Assembly (NCBI RefSeq): GCF_002899825.2
Contig: NZ_PPED02000004.1
Location: forward strand, 434,001-498,000
DNA length: 64,000 nucleotides
Direction: 5' to 3'
Source of the DNA: Chryseobacterium phosphatilyticum
GTDB lineage: Bacteria; Bacteroidota; Bacteroidia; Flavobacteriales; Weeksellaceae
Below the pieces are notes generated by a model that saw only the letters and a list, made by a program, of their open reading frames with translations, was not told the DNA's origin and searched no databases. A program made the position numbers and the translations under genes. This document shows positions 1 through 8,400 of the stretch, piece after piece; positions within the stretch are counted from its first letter, which is position 1; each line of letters begins with the position of its first letter.

Positions 1-540
1 ATCGAAGACGCACCTGAAGACAGAGCTCACAAAGGAATTTTCCTTTCTTTCCAGTATCCGGTGGAAATCCCGGGAGTTTCTGTAACCAACTTTATTAAAG
101 CTGCTTTAAACGAAACAAGAAAAGCAAACGGATTGGGAGAAATGCCTGCAAAAGAAATGCTTGCATTAATTCGTGAAAAATCTGAAAAACTGGGAATTAA
201 AAAAGATTTCCTTTCAAGATCATTAAACGAAGGATTCTCCGGAGGTGAAAAGAAAAGAAATGAGATCTTCCAGATGATGATGCTTAATCCCAAATTAGCT
301 ATTCTTGATGAAACAGATTCAGGATTGGATATTGATGCATTAAGAATCGTTGCGGATGGGGTAAATCATTTTAAAAATGAAGGAAATGCAGTTCTTCTGA
401 TCACCCACTATCAGAGATTGCTTAACTATATTCAGCCTGACTTCGTTCATGTTTTAGCTGATGGAAAAATCATCAAAACCGGTGATAAATCTTTGGCATT
501 GGAACTTGAAGAAAAAGGATACGACTGGCTTCTTAACTAA
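1..540 (+). CDS. sufC: Fe-S cluster assembly ATPase SufC (5' end missing)
   Basis: This is the ATPase subunit of the SUF iron-sulfur assembly complex SufBCD, which powers cluster building in the cytoplasm. The reading frame is open from base 1, so the gene starts upstream. About 179 of the usual ~250 residues are present, and the Walker A end is missing. Visible ABC features are the Q-loop region ([11 protein letters not shown] at the left edge), the signature [12 protein letters not shown], Walker B with the SUF-typical [11 protein letters not shown], and the H-loop [10 protein letters not shown]. The GTG at 61 lies inside the protein and is not the start. sufD follows in the same direction after 141 bp, the usual suf order. 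Identity is seen directly from the motifs; the operon is inferred. Confidence 0.96.
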   Translation: MEDAPEDRAHKGIFLSFQYPVEIPGVSVTNFIKAALNETRKANGLGEMPAKEMLALIREKSEKLGIKKDFLSRSLNEGFSGGEKKRNEIFQMMMLNPKLAILDETDSGLDIDALRIVADGVNHFKNEGNAVLLITHYQRLLNYIQPDFVHVLADGKIIKTGDKSLALELEEKGYDWLLN

Positions 541-579
541 GAAGAAAATCAATTATTTCAGGGCTTAAAAAATTTTCGC

Positions 580-654
580 TGTCATTCTGAATGAAGTAGC
601 AAAATGAAGAATCTTTAATTATAAAAATTGGATTCCCTGTTCCTCGGAATGACA
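580..654. repeat. Palindromic intergenic repeat between sufC and sufD
   Basis: The ends are an exact 8-bp inverted repeat, TGTCATTC at 580-587 and GAATGACA at 647-654. Between them lies a body containing GAAGTAGCAAAATGAAGAATCT and TTCCTCGGAATG-like segments. From memory, similar GTCATTCTGA...GAATGAC elements are scattered between genes in many Bacteroidota genomes, which would make this a REP- or MITE-like element. Only one copy was noticed in this window. It lies inside the presumed suf transcript, so it would be transcribed and could fold. Confidence 0.55.
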
Positions 655-681
655 ATATTTTAGTTCAAATAAAAAGAAAAA

Positions 682-2016
682 ATGGTGCAAACCACAGACA
701 TACCAGTAATGGCATTAAAAGAACAAATTATAGAAAACCACAATGAATTTTTGGAGGCTCTTCGTCACAGATTTCTGGATGATGAAAGAAAAGCAGCCCT
801 TCAAAGATTTGAAAACATTGGTTTTCCGACAAAGAAAGACGAAGAATATAAATATACCAATCTGAAGGAGATCACGGAAAAGAGCTATAACTTTTTGCCG
901 AAAGAAAACCACAACATCACCAGAGAACAGTTTGACGAGCTGCATTTAGGAGAAGAAAATTTTGATTGGATCGTTTTTGTTAACGGTAAACTTCACAAAG
1001 AGCTTTCAAAAGTTTCTATTGAAAATGTAGAATTCCTTTCATTTAACTATGCGTTGAATGATGAGAAACATAAAGAAGTATTTGAAAAATACTTCAATAC
1101 AATTGCTTCTAAAGATTTAGCTTTCACCAACCTTAACCTTGCATACTGCAAATATGGGTTCTTCCTGAAAGTTCCTAAAAATGTAGTGATTGAAAAGCCA
1201 ATCCATGTTTTCTACATCTCACAGAACCAGGAAGAAAATACATTCTACAATACAAGAAATTTATTAATCGTAGAAGAAGGAGCAAAAGTAGAGGTTATTG
1301 AGAGTCATCATAATTTTGACAGCACGTATGTATTGACAAACTCTGTGACGGAGATTTTCACTTACCCGAATGCAAAAGCAGACTGGCATAAACTTCAGAA
1401 CGACAACAATACTTCTTACCTTGTTGATCATACCTTTGCGAAACAGGAAAAAGACAGCTTAACAACTGTAAATACTTTTTCTTTCGGAGGTAAACTGGTA
1501 AGAAACAACCTCGATTTTATTCATAATGGATCAAACATCAATTCATTTATGAACGGAATCACTATTATCGGGAAAGATCAGCTGGTAGACCACCATACGG
1601 CAGTTCACCACAACTTCCCTAACTGTGAAAGTTACCAAAACTACAAAGGTATTTTTGACGGTAATGCACACGGTGTTTTCAACGGAAAAGTTTTTGTTGA
1701 TAAAATCGCTCAGAAAACGAATGCTTACCAGCAGAACAATAACGTTTTATTAAGTGAAGGAGCCAGTATTGACACCAAACCTCAGTTAGAGATCTTTGCA
1801 GATGATGTGAAGTGTTCTCACGGTTGTACCGTAGGACAGCTAAACGAAGATGCTCTGTTCTACCTGAGAGCGAGGGGTATTTCTAAAAAAGAAGCTCAGG
1901 CACTACTTTTATATGCTTTTGCCAATGATGCCATGCAGAATATTGACATTGAGCCATTAAAACAAAAAATTTCAAAGCTGCTGGCTGAGAAATTAGAAGT
2001 CGATATAGAATTTTAA
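682..2016 (+). CDS. sufD: Fe-S cluster assembly protein SufD
   Basis: SufD is the SufB paralog that forms the cluster-building scaffold of SufBC2D in the cytoplasm. The 444-residue length is normal. The C-terminal SufB/D core carries the family motif KCSHG-CTVGQL around residue 377, followed by DALFYLRARGIS and a helical tail. The N-terminal part (about 1-120) is the variable helical region, with LPTKKDEEYKYTNL-like signature residues near 50-60. ATG 682 is preceded by an A-rich leader. An in-frame ATG at 709 is an alternative start. It follows sufC, and a strong hairpin terminator lies 24 bp downstream, so sufD looks like the last gene of this transcript. sufS and sufE are not in the window. 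Confidence 0.95.
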   Translation: MVQTTDIPVMALKEQIIENHNEFLEALRHRFLDDERKAALQRFENIGFPTKKDEEYKYTNLKEITEKSYNFLPKENHNITREQFDELHLGEENFDWIVFVNGKLHKELSKVSIENVEFLSFNYALNDEKHKEVFEKYFNTIASKDLAFTNLNLAYCKYGFFLKVPKNVVIEKPIHVFYISQNQEENTFYNTRNLLIVEEGAKVEVIESHHNFDSTYVLTNSVTEIFTYPNAKADWHKLQNDNNTSYLVDHTFAKQEKDSLTTVNTFSFGGKLVRNNLDFIHNGSNINSFMNGITIIGKDQLVDHHTAVHHNFPNCESYQNYKGIFDGNAHGVFNGKVFVDKIAQKTNAYQQNNNVLLSEGASIDTKPQLEIFADDVKCSHGCTVGQLNEDALFYLRARGISKKEAQALLLYAFANDAMQNIDIEPLKQKISKLLAEKLEVDIEF

Positions 2017-2040
2017 GACTTATATATTTGATAATAAAAA

Positions 2041-2070
2041 AGCACTTCCGTTTGTGAAGTGCTTTTTTTA
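2041..2070. terminator. Bidirectional intrinsic terminator after sufD
   Basis: An 8-bp stem, AGCACTTC at 2041-2048 with GAAGTGCT at 2056-2063, has a 7-base loop. It is followed by a T-run and preceded by an A-run. It can therefore end sufD on the plus strand and the convergent DUF3078 gene on the minus strand. Confidence 0.85.
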
Positions 2071-2077
2071 TAATGAT

Positions 2078-2986
2078 TTATTTTTTTAACCAACCCTGGT
2101 TATCTTTATTATCCGAACGTTTCTTTCCGTTGTCAATATTATAGGCAAATCCAACCCCTAATGTCTGTTTCAACTGGGTTTTCCAGATTTGATTATGATC
2201 ATATAAAAGATCAAGGGTGATATTGGATGAGATATACTTATTGATTTTCATATTGAGAATTGCTCCATACGCAAGGACCAGCCTGTCCGGGTGATCAAGG
2301 TAATTTGAAAATACGGAAGCGGTGTTGGTCAGATTAATATTCTCCATAATTTTAATCTTATACATTGCCGTTCCCAGAAAACCGAACTGAAATAATGAAG
2401 AATCACCATCATTCTTAAGACCATAGGTTCCTGCTTTTTGCAAATCTTTATCCAAAACAAATGTCCATCTTGCATTGGCCGGACGTAAAGTTACCGTTAG
2501 ATTATCATTCGGTCTGTAAGTAACCCCCGCACCAAGATTCAGATATCCGGGAGCCATAAAATTGGAGATTTTTTTGGCATCAGGATTATTTCCATCTTCG
2601 TATCCGGGAGCAAATTGAGACTGTAATCCGGCACCAGCTGATAAATACCAATGCTTGGCAAATTCTCTACCATAGTTGGTGGAAAGATTGATGACATCCT
2701 GAGTTTTTCTTACTCCTGTTCCTTGAGTATTATTCTGCCCATAACCGAGTATAATAATATTCTCCCAAAGATCCTTCCCTTTTTCATACGTAAGATTATA
2801 ATTTACACCGGCAAGCCATCCTACGTTATTGGCTCCCCCACCTACCCAATTGGAAAAGGCAGCCTGATTAAGCATTAAAGTATTTTGTCCCTGAATAGAC
2901 CAAGCTTTAACAGTATCAGTTTTAGCTTCCTGAGCTGTTGCCATAGCCCCAATAGAAATGGAGGCGATCAATAAAAGTTTTTTCAT
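2078..2986 (-). CDS. DUF3078 domain protein, copy 1
   Basis: A 302-residue secreted protein of the Bacteroidota DUF3078 family, whose function is unknown. It has an N-terminal signal peptide (MKKLLLIASISIGAMATAQ), then the family region with NQAAFSNWVGGGANNVGWLAG near residue 40. Alternating amphipathic strands run to the C-terminus, suggesting an outer-membrane beta-barrel. The neighbouring gene 3218-4144 is a close paralog of the same length and orientation. It has its own upstream -7-like element and shares the bidirectional terminator with sufD, so it is probably transcribed alone. Family assignment is from recall of the sequence pattern; the barrel is inferred. Confidence 0.8.
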   Translation of the reverse strand: MKKLLLIASISIGAMATAQEAKTDTVKAWSIQGQNTLMLNQAAFSNWVGGGANNVGWLAGVNYNLTYEKGKDLWENIIILGYGQNNTQGTGVRKTQDVINLSTNYGREFAKHWYLSAGAGLQSQFAPGYEDGNNPDAKKISNFMAPGYLNLGAGVTYRPNDNLTVTLRPANARWTFVLDKDLQKAGTYGLKNDGDSSLFQFGFLGTAMYKIKIMENINLTNTASVFSNYLDHPDRLVLAYGAILNMKINKYISSNITLDLLYDHNQIWKTQLKQTLGVGFAYNIDNGKKRSDNKDNQGWLKK

Positions 2987-3003
2987 AATTTAACGATTTC
3001 CTG

Positions 3004-3011
3004 CAAATGTA
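3004..3011 (-). promoter_or_regulatory. Possible -7 element (TACATTTG) upstream of DUF3078 copy 1
   Basis: Read on the minus strand this is TACATTTG, matching the Bacteroidota TAnnTTTG -7 box, 17 bases before the ATG at 2986. No clear TTG -33 box sits at the expected distance, so this is half of a promoter at best. Confidence 0.4.
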
Positions 3012-3163
3012 TAAATAATAATTCACGCCCTGGATAAAATTCACTTTAAAATGAATTTAACACTTCGAAATTCACCCACTTAATTCAATGGAATTAAAGC
3101 TTTTAAGTGTAGCTCACCCCTTTTTCAAACTTAAAACAACTTAAAAATATAGATTTTAAACAC

Positions 3164-3190
3164 AAAAAAGCACTCCGGATTCGAAGTGCT
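3164..3190 (-). terminator. Intrinsic terminator of DUF3078 copy 2
   Basis: A 6-bp stem AGCACT (3169-3174) with AGTGCT (3185-3190) lies against an A-run at 3164-3169, which reads as a U-tract on the minus-strand transcript. The stem is related in sequence to the 2041 terminator, consistent with duplication of the whole unit. Confidence 0.65.
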
Positions 3191-3217
3191 ATTCTTTATT
3201 CAAGTTGTTTTGTCAGT

Positions 3218-4144
3218 CTATTTCTTAATCCACCATTGGCTGTCTTTTCGTTCGGAACGTTTCACTCCGTTATCCAATGTGTAAGCAAACCCTATCCCCA
3301 ATGTTTGTTTAAGCTGGGTTTTTGCGATTTGATTGTGATCATACAGTAAATCCAGGGTCACATTGGATGAAATATATTTGTTTACTTTTAAATTCAGGAG
3401 AGCACCATAGGCCAGTACCAGTCTATCGGGACGGTCAAGATAATTGGAGAATACCGAAGCTGTATTGGTCAGATAGATATCTTCCATAATTTTAAGCTTA
3501 TACATTGCTGTGCCCAAAAAACCGAATTGTAATAAAGAAGTATCTCCATCACTTTTCAAACCGTAATTTCCTGCCAATTGAAGGTCTTTGTCCAGTACAA
3601 AAGTCCATCTGGCGTTGGTAGGACGTAAGGTAACGGTTAAGTTATCATCTGGTCTATACGTGATACCCATACCGACATTCACGTATCCGGGAGCCATAAA
3701 GTTGGAAATCTTCTTTGCCTCAGGATTGTTTCCGTCTTCATATCCCGCAGCAAACTGAGACTGTAACCCTGCACCTAATGAGAAATACCAGCTTTTGGAG
3801 AATTTTCGTCCATAATTGGTAGAAACATTGATGACATCCTGTGTTTTACGGATCCCTAATCCTTTGGTATCATTCTGGCCATATCCTAGAATGATGATAT
3901 TTTCCCATAGATCTTTATCTTTTTCATAAGTAATATTGTAATTAATCCCGGCTAGCCATCCTACATTGTTGGCTCCGCCTCCTACCCAGTTTGAAAAGGC
4001 AGCCTGATTAATCATTAAGGTATTTTTTCCTAAAACCGACCAGTACTTGATGGTATCTACCACTACGGAATCTTTTTTTAATTCTTCTTGAGCACTAGCA
4101 TAAATCCCAATAAAAAAGGAAAGAATCAATAAAAACTTCTTCAT
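3218..4144 (-). CDS. DUF3078 domain protein, copy 2
   Basis: A 308-residue paralog of the gene at 2078-2986. Both carry the same NQAAFSNWVGGGANNVGWLAG block, the same GYEDGNNP-(D/E)AKKISNFMAPGY block and near-identical C-terminal strands. It has a signal peptide (FLLILSFFIGIYASAQ) followed by a short charged insert (EELKKDSVVVDT) that copy 1 mostly lacks. It is probably an outer-membrane beta-barrel of unknown role. It has its own strong promoter and its own terminator, so the tandem pair looks like two independent units rather than an operon. The duplication is seen directly; the location is inferred. Confidence 0.8.
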   Translation of the reverse strand: MKKFLLILSFFIGIYASAQEELKKDSVVVDTIKYWSVLGKNTLMINQAAFSNWVGGGANNVGWLAGINYNITYEKDKDLWENIIILGYGQNDTKGLGIRKTQDVINVSTNYGRKFSKSWYFSLGAGLQSQFAAGYEDGNNPEAKKISNFMAPGYVNVGMGITYRPDDNLTVTLRPTNARWTFVLDKDLQLAGNYGLKSDGDTSLLQFGFLGTAMYKLKIMEDIYLTNTASVFSNYLDRPDRLVLAYGALLNLKVNKYISSNVTLDLLYDHNQIAKTQLKQTLGIGFAYTLDNGVKRSERKDSQWWIKK

Positions 4145-4165
4145 TACTCTAAATAATTTTCAATG

Positions 4166-4194
4166 CAAAAATAGTCAATATAATTTTTTTCAAA
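4166..4194 (-). promoter_or_regulatory. Flavobacterial-type promoter of DUF3078 copy 2
   Basis: On the minus strand: TTTG (4194-4191), a gap of 17, then TATTTTTG (4173-4166). Both boxes match the Bacteroidota primary-sigma consensus. The -7 box ends 21 bases before the ATG at 4144, giving a short leader. Confidence 0.65.
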
Positions 4195-4394
4195 AATAAT
4201 TAAACCCAATAAAAATGTATGTATTAGAATTTTAATTTCATTTATCATAATTATATCTGTAAAATTAATGCCAAAATAATACAGCCTACCCTTAAAATTA
4301 ATACCTTTTGTCTTAAAATCAGATGGGTAGAGAATGCTTCTTCGACAAATTTTCCGAAATTTATTGTTGGCTTTTGATTTGACGTAGAATCTGT

Positions 4395-5162
4395 ATGTTT
4401 AAAAATGTAATTTCCAAAAGAGCGATTATATACCCTTTGCTGATGCTATCCGCAATGTGGTTTGGGTATTTTTTACAAACACAGGGCTTTTTTGGAAGTT
4501 GCTTTGGTGCTATTATTCCTTTATTGCCTGAAGGCTTGTTAGGAGTCATTACCTCCCCCCTTTTACACGGAAATATAGATCATATTATAGGAAATTCAAT
4601 TCCTATTGCAGCGCTCATGTTTTTATTATATCAGTTTTACCCGCTGGTTGCCAATAAAGTTTTCATCCTTGGATGGATGGCAACCGGGCTTTTGGTCTGG
4701 CTTCTCCCTCCTATTGACATTTTCACGGGAGATTATACATACACCTGTACCATCGGAGCCAGTGGTGTGGTCTATGTGCTGGCTTTTTTTCTTTTCTTCA
4801 GTGGAGTATTCAAATGGAATACAAAACTTCTCACCATCTCAATGCTGGTCGTGTTATACTATGGAAGTCTGGTCTGGGGAATGCTTCCTGAAGAGTTGTT
4901 TTACAATATGCAGGAACCAAGTAAAATTTCATGGCAAGCCCACCTTTCAGGAGCTATCGTAGGCAGTATTCTGGCTTTTGGTTTCAAGAATGTTGGCGAA
5001 AAAAAGAAAAAATTCATTTGGGAATTTCCTAATTACTATAGTGAAAAAGATGATAAACTATGGCAGGAATATAAAGAGAACCATCCTGAAGACTTTTTAG
5101 AACTTCCGTATAAAAAAAGAGATGATATTTGGGATCATTTGGACCAGCTAAGGAAGAAATAA
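4395..5162 (+). CDS. Rhomboid family intramembrane serine protease
   Basis: A 255-residue inner-membrane serine protease that cleaves transmembrane substrates within the bilayer. Six hydrophobic segments lie between residues 10 and 200. The catalytic serine is in GASG (Ser123). The catalytic histidine is in WQAHLSGAIVG (His183). The oxyanion/structural residues are in HGNIDHIIGN (His58, Asn67). A charged cytoplasmic tail follows (about 200-255). Only 34 bp separate it from dprA, with a -7-like box in between. Substrates cannot be predicted from the sequence. Confidence 0.88.
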   Translation: MFKNVISKRAIIYPLLMLSAMWFGYFLQTQGFFGSCFGAIIPLLPEGLLGVITSPLLHGNIDHIIGNSIPIAALMFLLYQFYPLVANKVFILGWMATGLLVWLLPPIDIFTGDYTYTCTIGASGVVYVLAFFLFFSGVFKWNTKLLTISMLVVLYYGSLVWGMLPEELFYNMQEPSKISWQAHLSGAIVGSILAFGFKNVGEKKKKFIWEFPNYYSEKDDKLWQEYKENHPEDFLELPYKKRDDIWDHLDQLRKK

Positions 5163-5176
5163 ATGTATTTTTTCAT

Positions 5177-5184
5177 TACATTTG
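5177..5184 (+). promoter_or_regulatory. -7 element (TACATTTG) just upstream of dprA
   Basis: TACATTTG matches TAnnTTTG and ends 12 bases before the ATG at 5197, implying a leader of only a few bases. It overlaps a TTG codon (5182) that would extend the protein by five residues, which argues for the ATG start. No clear -33 box is seen. Confidence 0.5.
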
Positions 5185-5196
5185 AAAAAAACACAC

Positions 5197-6306
5197 ATGA
5201 TTTCTGAAGAATATCTTTTTGCCATCGCCCTCCGCGAATGCAGCCAGATTGGCGACATCAATTTTCATAAACTCATCAGAACCTTTGGAAGTGCCCGGGA
5301 GGCATGGAGAAGCGCAAAGAAAGAGTATAAAAAGATGGAAGGAATTGGTTACAAAACTGTCTTTGATATCGGAAATGAAGAGCATTTGAAATTTGCAGAA
5401 AAGGAACTTAAATTTTGCGAAAAAAATAATATACAAATCAGGCTTAAATATCTCAATGAAATTCCTTCTCTTCTCAACGAATGTATAGATGCTCCAGCAA
5501 TTTTATATCAAAAAGGAAAACTTAATGATTCATTACAAAAAGTAAGTATTGTAGGTACCCGCAACATGACCTTATATGGTAAGCAGTTTATTGAAGATTT
5601 TTTTGAAGCTACTCAAACGTCAAAATATGCTACAGTCAGTGGCCTTGCATTAGGGGTCGACAAAGAGGTTCATGAGCAGTCGATGAAGTATAGAAAACCT
5701 ACCATAGCAGTTCTTGCTCATGGTTTTCAATTTTTATATCCGGCAAAAAACAGAAGACTTTCAGAAAAAATTATTCAGGAAGGAGGAATTCTTGTTACGG
5801 AATTTTGCTCTTCGCGAAAACCTGATCGGGAAAATTTCATTCAAAGAAACAGAATCGTTGCCGGAATTTCACCTGCAACCATAGTTGTTGAAACAGGTTA
5901 TGGAGGCGGATCTGTAAGTACGGCTTCTTTTGCCAACGATTATAACAGGGAAGTATTTGCACTCCCGGGAAAAATCACAGATACATATAGCCAGGGATGT
6001 AATCAGTTGATTTTCTATAATAAAGCAACTGCAATTTCCAGCATAAAAGACCTTGTGAATATACTAGCTTTTAATAATCCGAAAGAAAAAATGGAAGAGC
6101 TTTTTTCGTATAGCGAATCTACGATACAATTATCTGAAAATCAAAACAAAACATATCAATATATCAAAGACCATCCACAGATATCTCTGGACGATCTGGC
6201 ACAGGCTATTTCACTACCAACCCATAAAATCTTACCGATAATTTTAGAATTAGAGCTTTTAGGGAAAGTAAAATCGTTTTCCGGGAGACAATTTATAGCA
6301 ATTTAA
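5197..6306 (+). CDS. dprA: DNA-processing protein DprA
   Basis: DprA binds incoming single-stranded DNA during natural transformation and loads RecA on it, in the cytoplasm. The protein is 369 residues. It has an N-terminal helical (SAM-like) region to about 90 and the Rossmann core with KVSIVGTRNMT, the hallmark SGLALGVDKEVHE (near 155) and NRIVAGISP. Then comes GGGSVSTASFANDYNREVFALPG, and a C-terminal winged helix (about 300-369). ATG 5197 was chosen over the TTG at 5182 because the -7 box overlaps the latter. A comM-like gene occurs at 31536-33071, so the window carries two competence-associated functions, though not linked. Confidence 0.93.
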   Translation: MISEEYLFAIALRECSQIGDINFHKLIRTFGSAREAWRSAKKEYKKMEGIGYKTVFDIGNEEHLKFAEKELKFCEKNNIQIRLKYLNEIPSLLNECIDAPAILYQKGKLNDSLQKVSIVGTRNMTLYGKQFIEDFFEATQTSKYATVSGLALGVDKEVHEQSMKYRKPTIAVLAHGFQFLYPAKNRRLSEKIIQEGGILVTEFCSSRKPDRENFIQRNRIVAGISPATIVVETGYGGGSVSTASFANDYNREVFALPGKITDTYSQGCNQLIFYNKATAISSIKDLVNILAFNNPKEKMEELFSYSESTIQLSENQNKTYQYIKDHPQISLDDLAQAISLPTHKILPIILELELLGKVKSFSGRQFIAI

Positions 6307-6440
6307 GAATTAACGATTTCTTAATATTGCATTATTTCATACATAACATTTCATTTTTAACAAAATTTGAACATAAATTATTAATTTAATAATATTACGA
6401 AACATTATTATTTAATTTTTAGCAATCTTAAAATAGAGTG

Positions 6441-6470
6441 TTGTGAATCTTGAAAAAAAAATTAAATTTG
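6441..6470 (+). promoter_or_regulatory. Promoter of gdhA
   Basis: TTG (6441-6443), a gap of 19, then TAAATTTG (6463-6470): a full match to the Bacteroidota consensus. The expected transcription start near 6477 lies downstream of the TTG codon at 6450, so translation must begin at ATG 6498. Confidence 0.75.
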
Positions 6471-6497
6471 TTGACAATAATATTCAACCTTAATATA

Positions 6498-7856
6498 ATG
6501 GAACAATATAATATTGACCAGAAAATCCAAGAGTTTATTGCAAAAATTGAAGCAAAAAATCCTAATGAACCGGAATTCTTACAGGCTGTAAAAGAAGTTG
6601 CCGTAACTGTAATCCCATTCATTGCTACCAAGAAAGAATATACAGGAATGAAGCTGCTTGAAAGAATGGCTGAAGCTGAAAGAATTATTATCTTCAGAGT
6701 TCCATGGGTTGACGACAAAGGAGAAATTCAGGTTAACAGAGGTTTCAGAATTCAGATGAACTCTGCAATTGGTCCATACAAAGGAGGAATCCGTTTCCAT
6801 CCTACTGTAAACTTATCAGTTCTTAAATTCCTAGCATTCGAACAAGTATTCAAAAACTCTTTAACAACATTACCAATGGGTGGTGGTAAAGGAGGTTCAG
6901 ATTTTGATCCGCAAGGTAAATCTGATATGGAAGTAATGCGTTTTTGCCAGGCTTTCATGACTGAATTATGTAAGCACATCGGTCCTGAAACAGATGTACC
7001 TGCAGGAGATATCGGTGTAGGTGCTAGAGAAATCGGTTATCTGTTTGGACAATATAAGAAAATCAGAAACGAATTTACAGGAGTACTTACAGGAAAAGGG
7101 CTTGCTTACGGGGGATCATTAATCCGTCCTGAAGCTACAGGATATGGAGTGGTATACTTCGCAGAGCAAATGCTTAAGACTATCGGGCAAAATTTCCAGG
7201 GAAAAATAGTATCAGTATCAGGCTTCGGAAACGTAGCTTGGGGAGTTATCAAAAAAGCAACCGAACTTGGCGCAAAGGTAGTAACTATCTCTGGTCCTGA
7301 CGGATATATTTATGATAAAGATGGTATTAGCGGAGACAAAATTGATTATTTATTAGAGCTTAGATCTTCAGGAAACAACAGAGCTGAGGACTATGCTAAA
7401 AAATATCCATCTGCTGAATTCCACGCTGGAAAACGTCCTTGGAACGTGAAGTGTGATGTAGCATTCCCTTCTGCAACTCAAAATGAACTTGATTTAGAAG
7501 ATGCAAGAATATTGGTTGAAAACGGATGTCTTTGTGTAACTGAAGCAGCTAACATGCCTTCAACATTAGACGCCATCAACTATTTCTTAGACAATAAAGT
7601 ATTATTCTCTCCTGGTAAAGCTTCCAATGCCGGAGGTGTTGCAACATCAGGATTAGAAATGACGCAAAACTCTATCCGTCTGAACTGGACTTCCGAAGAA
7701 GTTGACGCAAGATTAAAGGAAATCATGATTGGAATCCACAAGGCTTGTAGAGACTATGGAAAAGACGAAGACGGTTATGTAAACTATGTGAAAGGTGCAA
7801 ATATTGCTGGCTTCGTGAAAGTAGCAGAAGCAATGTTGGCTCAAGGAGTTGTGTAA
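6498..7856 (+). CDS. gdhA: NADP-type glutamate dehydrogenase
   Basis: Hexameric class glutamate dehydrogenase that interconverts 2-oxoglutarate plus ammonium with glutamate, the entry point of nitrogen assimilation. The 452-residue length is typical of the bacterial NADP enzyme. The substrate-binding N-domain holds PYKGGIRFHP and the catalytic-lysine loop LPMGGGKGGSDFDPQGKSD. The dinucleotide fold begins at SVSGFGNVAWG. The C-terminus has PGKASNAGGVATSGLEM. The start at 6498 is fixed by the promoter at 6441-6470; the longer frame from a TTG at 6450 would start upstream of the transcript. It is followed by a strong terminator, so it is monocistronic. Confidence 0.95.
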   Translation: MEQYNIDQKIQEFIAKIEAKNPNEPEFLQAVKEVAVTVIPFIATKKEYTGMKLLERMAEAERIIIFRVPWVDDKGEIQVNRGFRIQMNSAIGPYKGGIRFHPTVNLSVLKFLAFEQVFKNSLTTLPMGGGKGGSDFDPQGKSDMEVMRFCQAFMTELCKHIGPETDVPAGDIGVGAREIGYLFGQYKKIRNEFTGVLTGKGLAYGGSLIRPEATGYGVVYFAEQMLKTIGQNFQGKIVSVSGFGNVAWGVIKKATELGAKVVTISGPDGYIYDKDGISGDKIDYLLELRSSGNNRAEDYAKKYPSAEFHAGKRPWNVKCDVAFPSATQNELDLEDARILVENGCLCVTEAANMPSTLDAINYFLDNKVLFSPGKASNAGGVATSGLEMTQNSIRLNWTSEEVDARLKEIMIGIHKACRDYGKDEDGYVNYVKGANIAGFVKVAEAMLAQGVV

Positions 7857-7868
7857 CTAAAAAATACA

Positions 7869-7897
7869 AAGGTTGGGAAAAATTCCCGACCTTTTTT
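7869..7897 (+). terminator. Intrinsic terminator of gdhA
   Basis: An 11-bp stem AAGGTTGGGAA (7869-7879) with TTCCCGACCTT (7883-7893), one G-U pair and a 3-base loop, is followed by T's to 7897. It lies 12 bp after the stop codon. Confidence 0.88.
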
Positions 7898-7949
7898 GAT
7901 ACAGCCTGTTCCCGGGAAAATGGGAAAAAAGTAAAAAGTGAAAGGAGAA

Positions 7950-7977
7950 AGCGTTGCTACATGCAGCGCTTTTTTTA
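7950..7977 (+). terminator. Second hairpin with T-run, just ahead of the DUF1801 start
   Basis: An 8-bp stem AGCGTTGC (7950-7957) with GCAGCGCT (7963-7970), including one G-U pair, is followed by seven T's. The T-run ends only about 10 bases before the ATG at 7988. It is either a backup terminator for gdhA or a control element for the next gene. Confidence 0.65.
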
Positions 7978-7987
7978 TTTTTATATA

Positions 7988-8356
7988 ATGAAAAGCATAT
8001 GTAAAAATATTGATGAATATATTCTTTTGTTTCCGGCAGATGTTCAGGAAAAACTGTCTGACCTGAGAAAACATATTCACGAACAAGTTTCAGATTTAGA
8101 AGAATATATCGGATATCAGATGCCCGCTTTTAAATATCAGGGAAAGCCTCTGGTTTATTTTGCAGGCTATAAAAAACATATTGGCTTCTATCCCGGAGCA
8201 GAAGGGATAAAAAATTTCGAAAAAGATTTCAAAGAAAGGCATTATAAGTTTTCAAAAGGAGCTGTACAATTTCCTATCAATGAAGAAATCCCATTGGCTT
8301 TAATCCGTAAGATTGTACTCTTCAGAATGCAGGATATTGATCAAAAAAAATCCTGA
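7988..8356 (+). CDS. DUF1801 (YdhG-like) protein
   Basis: A 122-residue cytoplasmic protein of the DUF1801/YdhG family. Members are sometimes labelled iron-chaperone-like after frataxin-type folds, but their function is not settled. Visible family features are the IDEYILLFPADVQEKLSDLR N-terminal helix, then EEYIGYQMPAFKY and VYFAGYKKHIGFYPG, and a C-terminal KGAVQFPINEEIPLALIRKIV. ATG 7988 was chosen because the frame upstream of it runs through the hairpin at 7950-7977. No other gene is clearly in its transcript. Confidence 0.75.
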   Translation: MKSICKNIDEYILLFPADVQEKLSDLRKHIHEQVSDLEEYIGYQMPAFKYQGKPLVYFAGYKKHIGFYPGAEGIKNFEKDFKERHYKFSKGAVQFPINEEIPLALIRKIVLFRMQDIDQKKS

Positions 8357-8400
8357 AATAGAAAATTTCAGGATATCGACTAGTGTTTGCTAAAGTATGA

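Noticed and set aside
5182-5196. TTG start for dprA five codons upstream of the ATG
   Set aside because: The TTG overlaps the TACATTTG -7 box, so it would lie upstream of the expected transcript start.
6450-6497. TTG start for gdhA sixteen codons upstream
   Set aside because: A full consensus promoter (6441-6470) places the transcript start downstream of it; the 452-residue form has normal length.
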